A stretch of DNA of 64,000 bases, taken from contig JACKFB010000006.1 in the NCBI GenBank assembly GCA_020632695.1, positions 62,001 through 126,000 on the forward strand, in the 5' to 3' direction. A program made the translations under genes and the position numbers. Origin of the DNA: Deltaproteobacteria bacterium. Its GTDB lineage: Bacteria > Myxococcota_A > UBA9042 > PHBI01 > JACKFB01. The notes beneath the pieces were generated by a model. The model ran no database searches, was not told where the DNA came from, and worked only from the letters and a program-made list of their open reading frames with translations. Shown piece by piece: positions 36,507 to 46,291 of the stretch. Each line of letters opens with the position of its first letter. The stretch's first letter is position 1.

Positions 36507-37597
36507 GTGAGCCGGTAGCGCGGCAGGGCCCGGTCCTGCCAGATGCGATACGCCAGCGCGGCGTCCTCGAGCTCGCTCAGCGCGTCGCGGGCAGACCCGG
36601 CATCGGACGCAGCCTCCAGGGCCGTCAGGGCGGCGAGGCCTCGCTCCCGGGCCGCGTTGGCCGGGGCCTCGAGCCGGGGCAGCTCGGAGAGGCAGCGACG
36701 CGCCGCGTCGACGTTCTCGTCATCCGCGCTGGCGCCGATGAGGGCGACCTCGTGCCAGCAGCGGTCGGCGGCCATCACGTCGTGGGCACTGCCGGTGTAG
36801 AGCGACAGCACCATGAACACGAAGGCCGCGACGGCGAAGGCGCCCAGCGCCGCGGCGGACACCTTCACGACCCGCCGCGCCGCCCGGCTGCCCACCGTGC
36901 GCGAGACGAGGTAGCCGAGGGCGGCGCCGACGATGAACCCGGCGCCGTGGGCCACCTGGTTGATGGTCTGCGACATCGCGAGGCCGAACACGATGTTGAT
37001 GGCGAAGAGCGACAGCATCCACTGGGTCACCGGGTGCTTGAAGTTGCCGTCGACCATCCGGCGCCGCACCAGCAGCGCTCCCAGCACTCCGAACACCGCA
37101 CCCGAAGCGCCGGCGCCACCGATCTGGGCGAAGAACGACGCGATCGAGCCGGCCAGCCCGGCCCCCAGGTAGACGACCGCCATGGCGGCGTGTCCGAGGT
37201 CCTGCTCGAAGAGCCGGCCGGCCTGCCAGAGGATCCAACAGTTGAAGACGACGTGCAGGAGCCCCAGGTGCAGGAACATCATCGTGACCAGGCGCCACCA
37301 CTGACCCGCGGCGATGGCCGCGTTGTCCTGGAGCCCCACGCGAAAGAGCAGCTCCATGTCGGGCCTGAAGAAGTCCATGGCGCCGGACTCGCTGCCGCGG
37401 CCCAGCAGCAGCGCCGCCGCGAAGAGCGCGATGTTCACCGTCAGCACGGCGCCGGTGACGGTGAGGCCCTCGTCGGCGCCGGCGAGGCCGCCCATGACCT
37501 TGCGCAGCGCGGTCTGGCGAGCGCCGCAGTGCGGGCAGATCTCCGCCGTGCCGGCCAGCTTGCCGCACTTCGCGCAGAGCCGCGGTCGCCGTGTCAC
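36497..37597 (-). CDS. Rhomboid intramembrane serine protease with zinc ribbon
   Basis: 366 residues. The N-terminus has a zinc-ribbon-like C8-x2-C11...C21-x2-C24 motif (LCAKCGK, CPHCGAR). Six or so membrane segments follow. Rhomboid catalytic elements are intact: H115 and N119 in LLHVVFNCW, S165 in GASGAVFG, and H217 in NQVAHGAGF. The last 110 residues after the final membrane helix are soluble and helical with Cys pairs and look TPR-like, but unassigned. The enzyme would cleave membrane helices within the inner membrane. GTG 37597 is used; a better ribosome site is not visible. It is 13 bases after the lamin-tail lipoprotein stop, in one run with it. Confidence 0.9.
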   Translation of the reverse strand: MTRRPRLCAKCGKLAGTAEICPHCGARQTALRKVMGGLAGADEGLTVTGAVLTVNIALFAAALLLGRGSESGAMDFFRPDMELLFRVGLQDNAAIAAGQWWRLVTMMFLHLGLLHVVFNCWILWQAGRLFEQDLGHAAMAVVYLGAGLAGSIASFFAQIGGAGASGAVFGVLGALLVRRRMVDGNFKHPVTQWMLSLFAINIVFGLAMSQTINQVAHGAGFIVGAALGYLVSRTVGSRAARRVVKVSAAALGAFAVAAFVFMVLSLYTGSAHDVMAADRCWHEVALIGASADDENVDAARRCLSELPRLEAPANAARERGLAALTALEAASDAGSARDALSELEDAALAYRIWQDRALPRYRLTYR

Positions 37598-37610
37598 GCG
37601 CGCCCCGGCC

Positions 37611-39518
37611 CTACTGCAGACAGGAGGGGAGCGCCGACCCGTCGACGCAGGTCCCCGGCGAGTAGGGGGCACCGCCGCTCCCGGCCGCGGTGGCGTGCTT
37701 GGTGAAGGCGCCGCTGCCGTCGGGGCTGCGCACCCAGGACTGCCCCGACAGCTCCGTGAAGGCGTAGCTGTCGATGTCGCTGCCGTCGGCGGCGCGCAGC
37801 ACGACCGTCTCGCCCCCGTTGTTGAGGCCGAGGGCCTTCTGGCTCTTCAGGACCACGGCCAGCGGCGGCGTGATGCTCGGCGTCCCACCGCTGAAGAGCA
37901 CCACCCCCGCGTGGGGTTCCAGGCACAGTGAGGTGAAGGTGTGGCTGGCCACGGGCGCGCCCGGCGGACCGGCCAGCACCGAGACCCCGGCCAGCTCCAG
38001 CGGCTGGTCGGTCAGGTTCACCAGCTCGATGAACTCGTCCTGGGTGGCGCTGGCGTTCCCGTCGCCGTTGACGTCGTTCCCGCCCGGATCGCTGAGGATC
38101 TCGTTGAGGACGAGCTGGCCCAGGCCCGCCTCGACGCCGCACGTGGACGCCACGTCGGCGTCCTCCAGCACCTCGGGGCCGACCTCGGCGTCCGGCCCCG
38201 CGTCGCCCGGGCCGCCGTCGGCGGCGTCGGGTGCCGGGTCGGGGATGGGCGCAGGCCCGCAGTCCGGGAAGGGCTGGCCGCCCTGGCAGCGCCCCGGGCT
38301 CATGGGAGCCCCGCCCGCGTTGGCGGCCGTGGTGTGGCCGACCATCTCGGCGCTGGCGTCGCCCTCCACCGCGCGCGTCCACGACTCCTTGGTGCTCCCG
38401 GACGTCGTGAAGGTCAGGCTGGACAGCGCGCCGCCGGAGGCGTCGGTCACCGTGATGGTGTCCCCGCCGTTGTTGATCCCGAAGCTCTTGCCCACCGCGA
38501 AGACCAGCGCCCCGCCGAAGTCGCCGCCACCGTCATAGCGACCGAACACCACCAGCGCCTGACCCGCCGCGAGACAGGTCCCCGCCGGGAGCGTGAGCCC
38601 GACCCCGCCGCCCTCGGCCACCTTGACGCCCGTGAGGTCCAGGACCTCGCCGGACACGTTGAGGACCTCGACGAACTCGTCCCCGCCAGCGTCGACATCG
38701 CCGCTCTGGTTGGCGTCGAGGACGGTCCCCGGGTCCGCCAGGACCTCGTTGATGACCAGATCGCCCGCCACGGGCGCCACGCCGCAAGGAGGACCGACCT
38801 CCCCCGCCTGATCCGGGACCGTATCGTCAGCGGCGTCCGCGGCGACGTCCGCGGCGACATCGCCCGCGTCGCCCGGCGGCGCGCCGGTACAATCGGGGAA
38901 CGCGTTGCCGTTCGCGCAGGTCCCGGGCGACCACGAGGTCGCGGCCACGGCCTCGTGCAGCGACCACCCCGAGCCCGGATCGAGCTGCACGGTCAGGGTC
39001 AGGGACTGGTCCTTGTCGGCCTCCTTCCCCCAGGTGTGGGTCTGCACCTCGGCCCCGCCGATCTCCAAGGCGACCGTGCCGCCCTGGTTGGCCAGGGTCA
39101 GCTTCGACTCCGCGCCGTAGACCACGCGCGCACCGTTCGGCTGCAGGCACGACGACCCCAGCGAGAACGACTTGTCCCCGACCTTGAGCACCGCGCTCGA
39201 CAGGCCGACCGCGTGCCCGGCGACGTTGACGATCTCGATGAACTCGTCGCCCGACGATTCGGCCTGCCCGTCCCCGTTGACGTCCACGCCCCCCGGGTCG
39301 GCGAGGATCTCGTTGATGACGAGATCTCCGGCGACCGCGGCCGCGCAGGAGCCCCCGCCGACGTCCCCCGAGACGTCGCCGCCGCCCACCCGCAGCACGC
39401 AGGTGCCCGCGAGGCAGCGCTGGTTCGATGCGCAGGCCGGCGAGCAGGGCGTGTCCGCGCAAGCGTAGAGGCCTACCAGACAAGCAGCGGTGACCGTGGC
39501 GAGCAGCGGACGGCCCAT
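37611..39518 (-). CDS. Lipoprotein with three lamin-tail domains
   Basis: 635 residues. The signal ends LYAC (C20), with clustered Cys directly after (CADTPCSPACASNQRCLAGTC). Three lamin-tail (LTD) domains are recognisable by LVINEILADPGGVDVNGDGQ, LVINEVLADPGTVLDANQSG and LVLNEILSDPGGNDVNGDGN, each followed by DEFIE-I/L-V-N and a Gly-x-x-Leu strand pattern. Each ends SPG-x-C...FPDC or similar. Asp/Ala/Pro-rich linkers join them. The DVNGDGxA segments may bind calcium. LTD proteins of bacteria are surface-exposed, often with nucleases or adhesins; none of those is fused here. GGAG about nine bases before ATG 39518 supports the start. A promoter and tandem palindromes lie upstream. Confidence 0.87.
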   Translation of the reverse strand: MGRPLLATVTAACLVGLYACADTPCSPACASNQRCLAGTCVLRVGGGDVSGDVGGGSCAAAVAGDLVINEILADPGGVDVNGDGQAESSGDEFIEIVNVAGHAVGLSSAVLKVGDKSFSLGSSCLQPNGARVVYGAESKLTLANQGGTVALEIGGAEVQTHTWGKEADKDQSLTLTVQLDPGSGWSLHEAVAATSWSPGTCANGNAFPDCTGAPPGDAGDVAADVAADAADDTVPDQAGEVGPPCGVAPVAGDLVINEVLADPGTVLDANQSGDVDAGGDEFVEVLNVSGEVLDLTGVKVAEGGGVGLTLPAGTCLAAGQALVVFGRYDGGGDFGGALVFAVGKSFGINNGGDTITVTDASGGALSSLTFTTSGSTKESWTRAVEGDASAEMVGHTTAANAGGAPMSPGRCQGGQPFPDCGPAPIPDPAPDAADGGPGDAGPDAEVGPEVLEDADVASTCGVEAGLGQLVLNEILSDPGGNDVNGDGNASATQDEFIELVNLTDQPLELAGVSVLAGPPGAPVASHTFTSLCLEPHAGVVLFSGGTPSITPPLAVVLKSQKALGLNNGGETVVLRAADGSDIDSYAFTELSGQSWVRSPDGSGAFTKHATAAGSGGAPYSPGTCVDGSALPSCLQ

Positions 39519-39546
39519 GGAGGCTCCGGGGTACGCAGGGGCTCCC

Positions 39547-39576
39547 ACCGTATCCAGCCGGCGCGCTCGCGGTCAA
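39547..39576 (-). promoter_or_regulatory. Promoter of the lamin-tail lipoprotein gene
   Basis: TTGACC (39576-39571) and TACGGT (39552-39547) are 18 bases apart on the minus strand; the -10 ends 29 bases before ATG 39518. The -35 is near consensus, and the -10 resembles TATGGT of the rpsA promoter. Confidence 0.55.
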
Positions 39577-39615
39577 CGGAGCCCCCTGGCGGCCGCTGGT
39601 GGCTCCTGGCGGTCC

Positions 39616-39653
39616 GACGCCGATCGGCCTCACGCTCGAGACGCCGATCGGCC
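39616..39653 (-). promoter_or_regulatory. Two direct copies of a palindromic site upstream of the promoter
   Basis: GACGCCGATCGGCC occurs at 39616-39629 and 39640-39653, 24 bases apart, each containing the perfect palindrome GCCGATCGGC. They lie 40-77 bases upstream of the -35 of the lamin-tail gene and after the stop of the TPR-like gene. The spacing is a little over two helical turns, so a dimeric regulator could bind both on nearly one face. Confidence 0.5.
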
Positions 39654-39688
39654 CAAGCTCCGGCACTGGCCGGGCGCTCGCGCCGTCC

Positions 39689-40975
39689 TCAGCGCCCCGC
39701 CCCGGCGCTGTCCGGGAAGCGGTGACGCCACTCGGACTCCCAAGCCGCCTGGTCTTCCAACCCGTAGGCCACGCCCAGCTCCACCACCTCCTCCCACATG
39801 GCGCTGGCCAGGTCGCCCTCGCCGGAGCGCTGCGCCATCCGCGCCGCCTCGGCCAGGCACGCCGCCGCCGACCCCGCCTCCCCGTTGCCGAAGGCGAGCT
39901 GCGACGCCCGCACCAGCACGTCGGTGGCCGCCGGCGCCCGACCCGCGTCCGCCAGGGCCGTGGCCACCGGGAACGCGTCGTCGGGCTGCAGCGCCGAGGG
40001 CCCCAGCATCGCCAGCACGTCCGCCAGCGCGTCGGCGACGGCCCCCGCCTCGGGCAGATCCGCGCCCAGCGCCGTCGTCAGGGCCCGCATCAGCAGGCGG
40101 GCCCGGCCGCGCGGGTCGTCGTTGTCGCGCGCCAGGTCGGCCGCCTCCAGAAGCCGCGCCACGGTCCCCCCGGCCACGCCCAGGGCCACGCCCAGATCCA
40201 CCGCCAGCCCCAGGCAGGTCCTCAGCGCGCCACGATCGCCCTGAGCGCGCGCCGCGCCGAGGGCGACCTCGATGGCCAGGTCCGCCTCCACGAGCCGCCC
40301 GAGCTCGACCTGCACGCGCGCCTCGGCGTAGGCGGCCGGGCCGAGCCCCGCGGGCCAGCTCGCCGCCGTCTCTCCGGAGCGCGCGGCCGCGAGCCACTCG
40401 ACCGCGTGCAGCGGCTGCGCCCGCAGCTCCAGCATCCGCCCGACGCCCATGGTGACACGCCACCGCGAGCCGGCTGCTCCCAGCCGCCCCAGCTCGGCAA
40501 GCGCAAGCTCCAGCGCCCGCACCTGGTGGTCCGCGCCCGCGGCGACCGCCACGGCCAGCGCCACCGCGCCCGCCCGCTCCCTCAGCCGGGCGTCGCCCTC
40601 GAGGCCCAGCCGGTCGCGCACCGGCGCGAGCGCGCGGTCGACCGCGTCCGCGTCGCCTTCGACCATCAGGCACTCGGTCAGCCCGACGCGGGCGCGCAGC
40701 ACCAGCTCCTGGTCGCCCTCGCCGGCGCCGAGCACCTTGATGGCCTCCAGGAATGCAGCGCGCGCCCCGGCCAGCTCGTCCAGCTCCAGCCGGCACTCCC
40801 CGAGGGCCACCCACAGCCCGGCGCGCGCCCGGTCGCTGGCCGGCGCGCCCTCCAGCGCCGCGCCGAGCGCCTCGACCGCCTCGAGCTGACGGCCCCGCTG
40901 CCACAGCGCCTCAGCCGCCGCGACCGCGCGCCCCGCCTCCCCGGCCCCTGCGCCGAGCCAGTCCGCCCAGCCCAT
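39689..40975 (-). CDS. TPR-like helical repeat protein
   Basis: 428 residues, almost wholly Ala/Leu/Arg-rich helices without signal peptide or membrane segment. Tetratricopeptide-like pairs recur, for example AVAAAEALWQRGRQLEAVEA, VALGECRLELDELAGARAAF, AYAEARVQVELGRLVEADLA and VATALADAGRAPAATDVLVR. No enzymatic domain is seen. The start at ATG 40975 has AGGAGC eight bases upstream; a longer frame to 41113 overlaps the promoter region of the divergent ligase gene and is rejected. Likely a cytoplasmic scaffold or regulator; the partner is unknown. Confidence 0.72.
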   Translation of the reverse strand: MGWADWLGAGAGEAGRAVAAAEALWQRGRQLEAVEALGAALEGAPASDRARAGLWVALGECRLELDELAGARAAFLEAIKVLGAGEGDQELVLRARVGLTECLMVEGDADAVDRALAPVRDRLGLEGDARLRERAGAVALAVAVAAGADHQVRALELALAELGRLGAAGSRWRVTMGVGRMLELRAQPLHAVEWLAAARSGETAASWPAGLGPAAYAEARVQVELGRLVEADLAIEVALGAARAQGDRGALRTCLGLAVDLGVALGVAGGTVARLLEAADLARDNDDPRGRARLLMRALTTALGADLPEAGAVADALADVLAMLGPSALQPDDAFPVATALADAGRAPAATDVLVRASQLAFGNGEAGSAAACLAEAARMAQRSGEGDLASAMWEEVVELGVAYGLEDQAAWESEWRHRFPDSAGAGR

Positions 40976-41084
40976 CGGTCTCGCTCCTTCCGCTCGCGTC
41001 GCCCGGCATCCTACGCCAGTCCGCAGATGCTGGCTTGCGCCTCGCACGCTCGCGACCGATGCTCGGCGGCCATCGAGAGGGTCC

Positions 41085-42920
41085 ATGAGCGACGACGCGC
41101 AACCCGGCACCATCCCCGAGCTCTTCCGCGCCGCCGCCCGGCGCTTCCAGGGCCGTGAGCTGGGTCGCTACTACGAGGACGGCGTGCAGCAGGGAATCGC
41201 CTGGAGCGACGCCGCCGACGAGGTGCGCCACCTCTGCTGGGGCCTGATCCGGGTGGGCGTGGAGCCGGGCGAGCGCGTGGCGATCCTGTCCGAGACCAAC
41301 CGCCTGTGGACCGCCTGCGACCAGGCGATCCTGGCCGCGGGCGCCGTCACCGTGGGCATCTATGCCACCGCCCACCCTGACGAGGTGGCCTTCATCCTGC
41401 GCGACGCGGACGTGCGGGTCGTCATCGTCGAGACCTCCGAACAGGCCGAGCTCCTCGCGGCGCGCCCGGACCTCGCGGAGGCCCTGACCCACGTCCTGGT
41501 CATGCGGCCGGGCCTACGCGAGCTCGCCTCGACGACGCCGCCCGGGGTCGACGGCCCCATCGCCCCCCTGACCAGCATCATCCAACCCGAGCGCGCCGAC
41601 AGCCCCGACGGCCGGCGCGTCGTCCTCGCCCGCCTCAGCGCCGTCCTGCCCTCGGACCTCGCCGCGCTGGTCTACACGTCGGGCACCACCGGCCGCCCCA
41701 AGGGGGTCGAGCTCACCCACGACAACCTCGTCAGCGCCGCGCGGACCTTCACCAGCATCATGCCCCTCGGCCCGGACGACGTCTCGCTGGTCTACCTCCC
41801 GCTGGCCCATGTCCTGCAACGCATCAGCGTCTACGCCGGCCTCATCTTCGGCGGCCGGGGCGTGTACCTCGAGGCGCCCGAGCAGCTCCCGGTCGCGCTC
41901 ACGGAGGTACGGCCCACGGTGCTGGCCGGCGTCCCCCGGGTCTTCGAGAAGATCCAGGCTCGCGTCCTCGAGCGCGTCGCCAGCCTGCCGCTGCATCGCC
42001 AGCGGGCTTTCGAGTGGGCGCTCGGGGTGGGCCGACGCCACGCCAGCGCGCTGCGCGCCGGAGCCCCCATCCCCGCGCGGCTCCGCGCCGAGCACGCCCT
42101 CGCCGACCGGCTGGTCCTGCGCAGGATCCGCGACGCCTTCGGCGGTCGGGTGCGCTTCCTGGTCAGCGGAGCCGCGCCCATCGGCCTGGACACCCTGGAG
42201 TTCTTCCACGCGGCGGGGCTGGTCATCCTCGAGGGGTACGGCCTCACCGAGTCGGCCGCGGCGGCGACGATCAACCGCCTCGACGCCTTCCGCTTCGGCA
42301 CCGTGGGCCAGCCCGTCCCGGAGAGCGAGCTGCGGCTGGCCGACGACGGGGAGATCCTGCTGCGCGGACCCAGCGTCTGCCGCGGCTACTGGAAGCGCGA
42401 GGAGGCCACGCTCGAGGCCTTCGGCGGCGAGCCCCCCGAGGCGGGCTGGTTCCACACGGGCGACATCGGCGCGCTGGACGCAGAGGGCTTCCTGCGCATC
42501 ACCGACCGCAAGAAGGACATCCTCATCACGGCGGCCGGCAAGAACGTGGCGCCCCAGCCCATCGAGAACGCCCTGCGCGCCTCACCGCTGGTCGAGCACG
42601 CCTGCGTCATCGGCGACCGCCAACGCTACCTCGTGGCGCTCTTCACACTCGACGCCGAGGGCGTGCGGACCTGGGCGCGGGCAGAGGCGGTGGACGCGCA
42701 CGACATCAGCGCGCTGGCCGAGCACCCGCGCGTGCTCGACGCCATCGAGCGCCACGTGGCGCAGGTGAACGAGGGGCTGGCTCGCTACGAGACCATCAAG
42801 CGCTTCGCCGTGCTGCCCGAGCCCTTCACGGTCGCGCGCAGCCTGCTGACTCCGACGATGAAGCTGCGGCGCCGCGCCATCGCCGAGGAGTACGCCGAGC
42901 TGATCGAGCGCCTCTATTGA
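41085..42920 (+). CDS. Long-chain acyl-CoA synthetase (AMP-forming)
   Basis: 611 residues. This copy has a canonical phosphate loop, TSGTTGRPKG (198-207), unlike the ligase at 33148. LLYLPLAHVLQR-like (LVYLPLAHVLQRIS), LAGVPRVFEKIQ and VILEGYGLTESAA match the FAA1/FadD15 group. GWFHTGDIGALDAEGFLRIT, DRKKDILITAAGKNVAPQP and the adjacent Lys of the A10 motif complete a competent enzyme. It would activate long-chain fatty acids to CoA thioesters for beta-oxidation or lipid synthesis at the inner membrane. ATG 41085 follows GAGAGGG. The dispersed repeat copy B begins right at its stop. Confidence 0.94.
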   Translation: MSDDAQPGTIPELFRAAARRFQGRELGRYYEDGVQQGIAWSDAADEVRHLCWGLIRVGVEPGERVAILSETNRLWTACDQAILAAGAVTVGIYATAHPDEVAFILRDADVRVVIVETSEQAELLAARPDLAEALTHVLVMRPGLRELASTTPPGVDGPIAPLTSIIQPERADSPDGRRVVLARLSAVLPSDLAALVYTSGTTGRPKGVELTHDNLVSAARTFTSIMPLGPDDVSLVYLPLAHVLQRISVYAGLIFGGRGVYLEAPEQLPVALTEVRPTVLAGVPRVFEKIQARVLERVASLPLHRQRAFEWALGVGRRHASALRAGAPIPARLRAEHALADRLVLRRIRDAFGGRVRFLVSGAAPIGLDTLEFFHAAGLVILEGYGLTESAAAATINRLDAFRFGTVGQPVPESELRLADDGEILLRGPSVCRGYWKREEATLEAFGGEPPEAGWFHTGDIGALDAEGFLRITDRKKDILITAAGKNVAPQPIENALRASPLVEHACVIGDRQRYLVALFTLDAEGVRTWARAEAVDAHDISALAEHPRVLDAIERHVAQVNEGLARYETIKRFAVLPEPFTVARSLLTPTMKLRRRAIAEEYAELIERLY

Positions 42921-43017
42921 AGAGGGGGACGCCTCGCGCCCCCCTCCCCGCCAGGCGGCCCGCCGAGGCGGCCCGCGTAGCTGCCCACGCGCCCGAGACA
43001 ACCTTCATGCCTCGGCA
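42921..43017 (+). repeat. Dispersed intergenic repeat, copy B (internally deleted)
   Basis: Begins directly after the acyl-CoA ligase stop codon. It shares with copy A (8335) the head GGGGGACGCCTCGCGCCCCC and the tail with GGCGGCCCGC, CGTAGCTGCCCACGCGCCCG and GAGACAACC-T/G-TCATGCC. About 28 bases with the hairpin block are absent. The orientation relative to the upstream gene equals that of copy A. The remaining 76 bases before the clpP stop hold no recognised feature. Confidence 0.8.
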
Positions 43018-43093
43018 GCGGCGAAGGCGCATGGGCTACCACTGACAAGGGCGTGGGAGGCGGGCCGCCGGGCCAGCCCGCACCGAGCCCCGC

Positions 43094-43777
43094 TCAGCTC
43101 TCGTCGAGCTCGCTGCGGTGGGAGATGATGCGGGAGATGAGCCCGTACTCGAGCGCCTCCTTGGCATCCATCCAGTAGTCCCGGTGGGTGTCGCGGGCCA
43201 CGCGGTCCAGCGGCTGCCCCGTGGCGTCGGCGAGCATCTGATTGATGCGGTCGCGGGACTTCAGGATCTCCTGGGCGGTGATCTCCAGGTCGCTGGCGGG
43301 CCCGAAGATGTGCCCGGGGATGAGCGGCTGGTGGATGAGGTAGCGCGTCGTCGGCAGGCTGAACCGGTTGTGCTTCTCGGCGCCCAGCAGCGTGATGGTG
43401 GCGATGGAGGCCGTGAGGCCCACGCAGATGATGCGTACCTCGGGCTTCACGAAGCGCATGGCGTCGTAGATCGCGAAGCCGTCGCTCACCGAGCCGCCCG
43501 GGCTGTTCTGGACCACGGTGATCGGCTTGTCGGCGTCGTCGGCTTCGAGGAAGAAGAGCGCGGCGATGAGCCGGTGCGCCATCGCCTGGGTCACCGCGCC
43601 GAAGAGCGTCAGCGTGCGGCTCTCGAGCAGGCGCTCCGCGGCACCCATCTTCTTCCAGTTGCGCTCGTCCTCGTCCTCGTCCTTGGCCACCACGAGGCCG
43701 GAGCCGAGGAAGGGGACGTCAGGCCCCGGCGCGGAGAGGATCGACTCATCGTTCGGGCTGGGATCACGTTCGCTCAT
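43094..43777 (-). CDS. clpP: ClpP-family serine protease, divergent copy
   Basis: 227 residues, slightly longer than usual because of a 40-residue charged N-terminus. The catalytic triad is in place: S124 in VGLTASIATI, H149 in RYLIHQPL and D200 in DTHRDYWM. NSPGGSVSDGFAIYDAM is the family signature around the substrate groove. The nucleophile context is TASIAT where typical ClpP has AASMGA, so this is a divergent paralogue. Such copies can be partners in mixed ClpP rings or process special substrates. No clpX or tig is adjacent; the neighbour is the divergent rpsA. ATG 43777 follows GGAGAG. Confidence 0.9.
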   Translation of the reverse strand: MSERDPSPNDESILSAPGPDVPFLGSGLVVAKDEDEDERNWKKMGAAERLLESRTLTLFGAVTQAMAHRLIAALFFLEADDADKPITVVQNSPGGSVSDGFAIYDAMRFVKPEVRIICVGLTASIATITLLGAEKHNRFSLPTTRYLIHQPLIPGHIFGPASDLEITAQEILKSRDRINQMLADATGQPLDRVARDTHRDYWMDAKEALEYGLISRIISHRSELDES

Positions 43778-43871
43778 GCGCGCTGCTCTCCGTCGCTTCG
43801 GGTGCCCACCGACAGGGTGGCGTCCGGCCATTAGCACAGGGCCCGCGGGGGCGGCAACGGAGCGCACACCG

Positions 43872-43901
43872 TTGACAAACGGGCACGGCGACCTGTATGG
43901 T
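43872..43901 (+). promoter_or_regulatory. rpsA promoter
   Basis: A perfect TTGACA (43872-43877) and TATGGT (43896-43901) are 18 bases apart. The leader to the rpsA ATG would be about 75 bases. This is the strongest promoter seen by eye in the window, as expected for a ribosomal protein gene. Confidence 0.75.
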
Positions 43902-43932
43902 CCGCCCCTCCGGAGAGCCCGGAAGACCCCCT

Positions 43933-43957
43933 AAGCGCTTGTGATTGCAAGCGTTTT
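43933..43957 (+). promoter_or_regulatory. rpsA leader hairpin
   Basis: CGCTTG (43936-43941) pairs with CAAGCG (43948-43953) around TGATTG. Outer A-T pairs extend the stem, and TTTT follows. It lies in the rpsA leader, 25 bases before the ATG. No Shine-Dalgarno sequence precedes the ATG. In E. coli, S1 represses its own mRNA through a structured leader with a weak site; a similar scheme is plausible here. Confidence 0.5.
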
Positions 43958-43981
43958 GACCAAAACCCTCACCTTGACCAG

Positions 43982-45748
<1,767 letters not shown>

Positions 45749-45759
45749 GCGCTCTTCGG

Positions 45760-45799
45760 GCTCCCCGCTCACGGGCCATGAGGCCCGCGGGCGGGGAGC
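45760..45799 (+). terminator. Large hairpin downstream of rpsA
   Basis: GCTCCCCGC (45760-45768) pairs with GCGGGGAGC (45791-45799). Inside it, CGGGCC (45772-45777) and GGCCCG (45782-45787) form a second stem with an ATGA loop. It begins 11 bases after the rpsA stop. No T-tract follows. It is a terminator or 3'-end protection structure. Confidence 0.55.
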
Positions 45800-45934
45800 G
45801 CCGAGCGTCTCAGGCCTGTGAGCCTCCGCTGGCGCCGGCCCTCCTGGAGGACCCGGCGCGGGTGAATACTCTGCTCAAGCCGCACGTATAGACGACCGTT
45901 GGATGAGGTCAGGGAGGGCCATTGGAGGCGCTCC

Positions 45935-45963
45935 TTGATTCACCCCCGAACGGTTGCTAGTGT
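45935..45963 (+). promoter_or_regulatory. Promoter of the 53-residue gene
   Basis: TTGATT (45935-45940) and TAGTGT (45958-45963) are 17 bases apart, with TTGC just before the -10. The leader to ATG 46010 would be about 40 bases. With the terminator at 46246 it defines a stand-alone unit. Confidence 0.5.
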
Positions 45964-46009
45964 ACGAATGCGTCCGACGCTGGGTGTTCCCATCCCGAAG
46001 GAGGAGGCC

Positions 46010-46171
46010 ATGAGACACGCGTTCTGGATCCCGCGCGACGAACGGCGCGAGAACGAGCGGCCCTACCTGGAGGCGCCTTCTCCGTGGGAGAACATGCCCT
46101 GGCAGGAGCCCCCGGCGCAGGAGCGCCCGAACGAAGACGAGGGATCGCGGGTCATCATCATCGACCTGTGA
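46010..46171 (+). CDS. Small orphan protein, 53 residues
   Basis: Not a recognised family. The ATG is preceded by GGAGGAGGCC, one of the strongest ribosome sites in the window. It lies between a promoter (45935) and an intrinsic terminator (46246), so expression as a single gene is well supported. The product is highly polar: MRHAFWIPRDERRENERPYL, a middle part with PSPWENMPWQEPP, and a last stretch with five acidic residues before RVIIIDL. There is no Cys, signal or membrane segment. The Trp-Pro repeats and short hydrophobic C-terminus suggest a binding peptide or regulator, perhaps recognised through its C-terminus. This is speculation. Confidence 0.72.
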   Translation: MRHAFWIPRDERRENERPYLEAPSPWENMPWQEPPAQERPNEDEGSRVIIIDL

Positions 46172-46245
46172 GCCCCGGGCGGGGACGCTGAGCGCCCTCG
46201 CCCTCCGTCGGTGCCCGCCCTGCGGGCCACCGACCTCGCACCCAG

Positions 46246-46279
46246 ACACCCGACGGAGACCCTCTCCGCCGGGTGTTTT
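46246..46279 (+). terminator. Intrinsic terminator after the small gene
   Basis: ACACCCG (46246-46252) and CGGGTGT (46270-46276) enclose CGGAGA (46254-46259), loop CCC and TCTCCG (46263-46268), giving a two-part 13-base-pair stem with one mismatch (A/C), followed by TTTT. It is 74 bases past the small gene stop. Confidence 0.8.
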
Positions 46280-46291
46280 GCGTCAAGGGCC

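Noticed and set aside
39490..40455. A Pro/Arg-rich open frame antisense to the lamin-tail and TPR-like genes
   Set aside because: Composition (Pro, Arg, Ala) is that of reverse-complemented GC-rich coding DNA and it crosses two gene boundaries.
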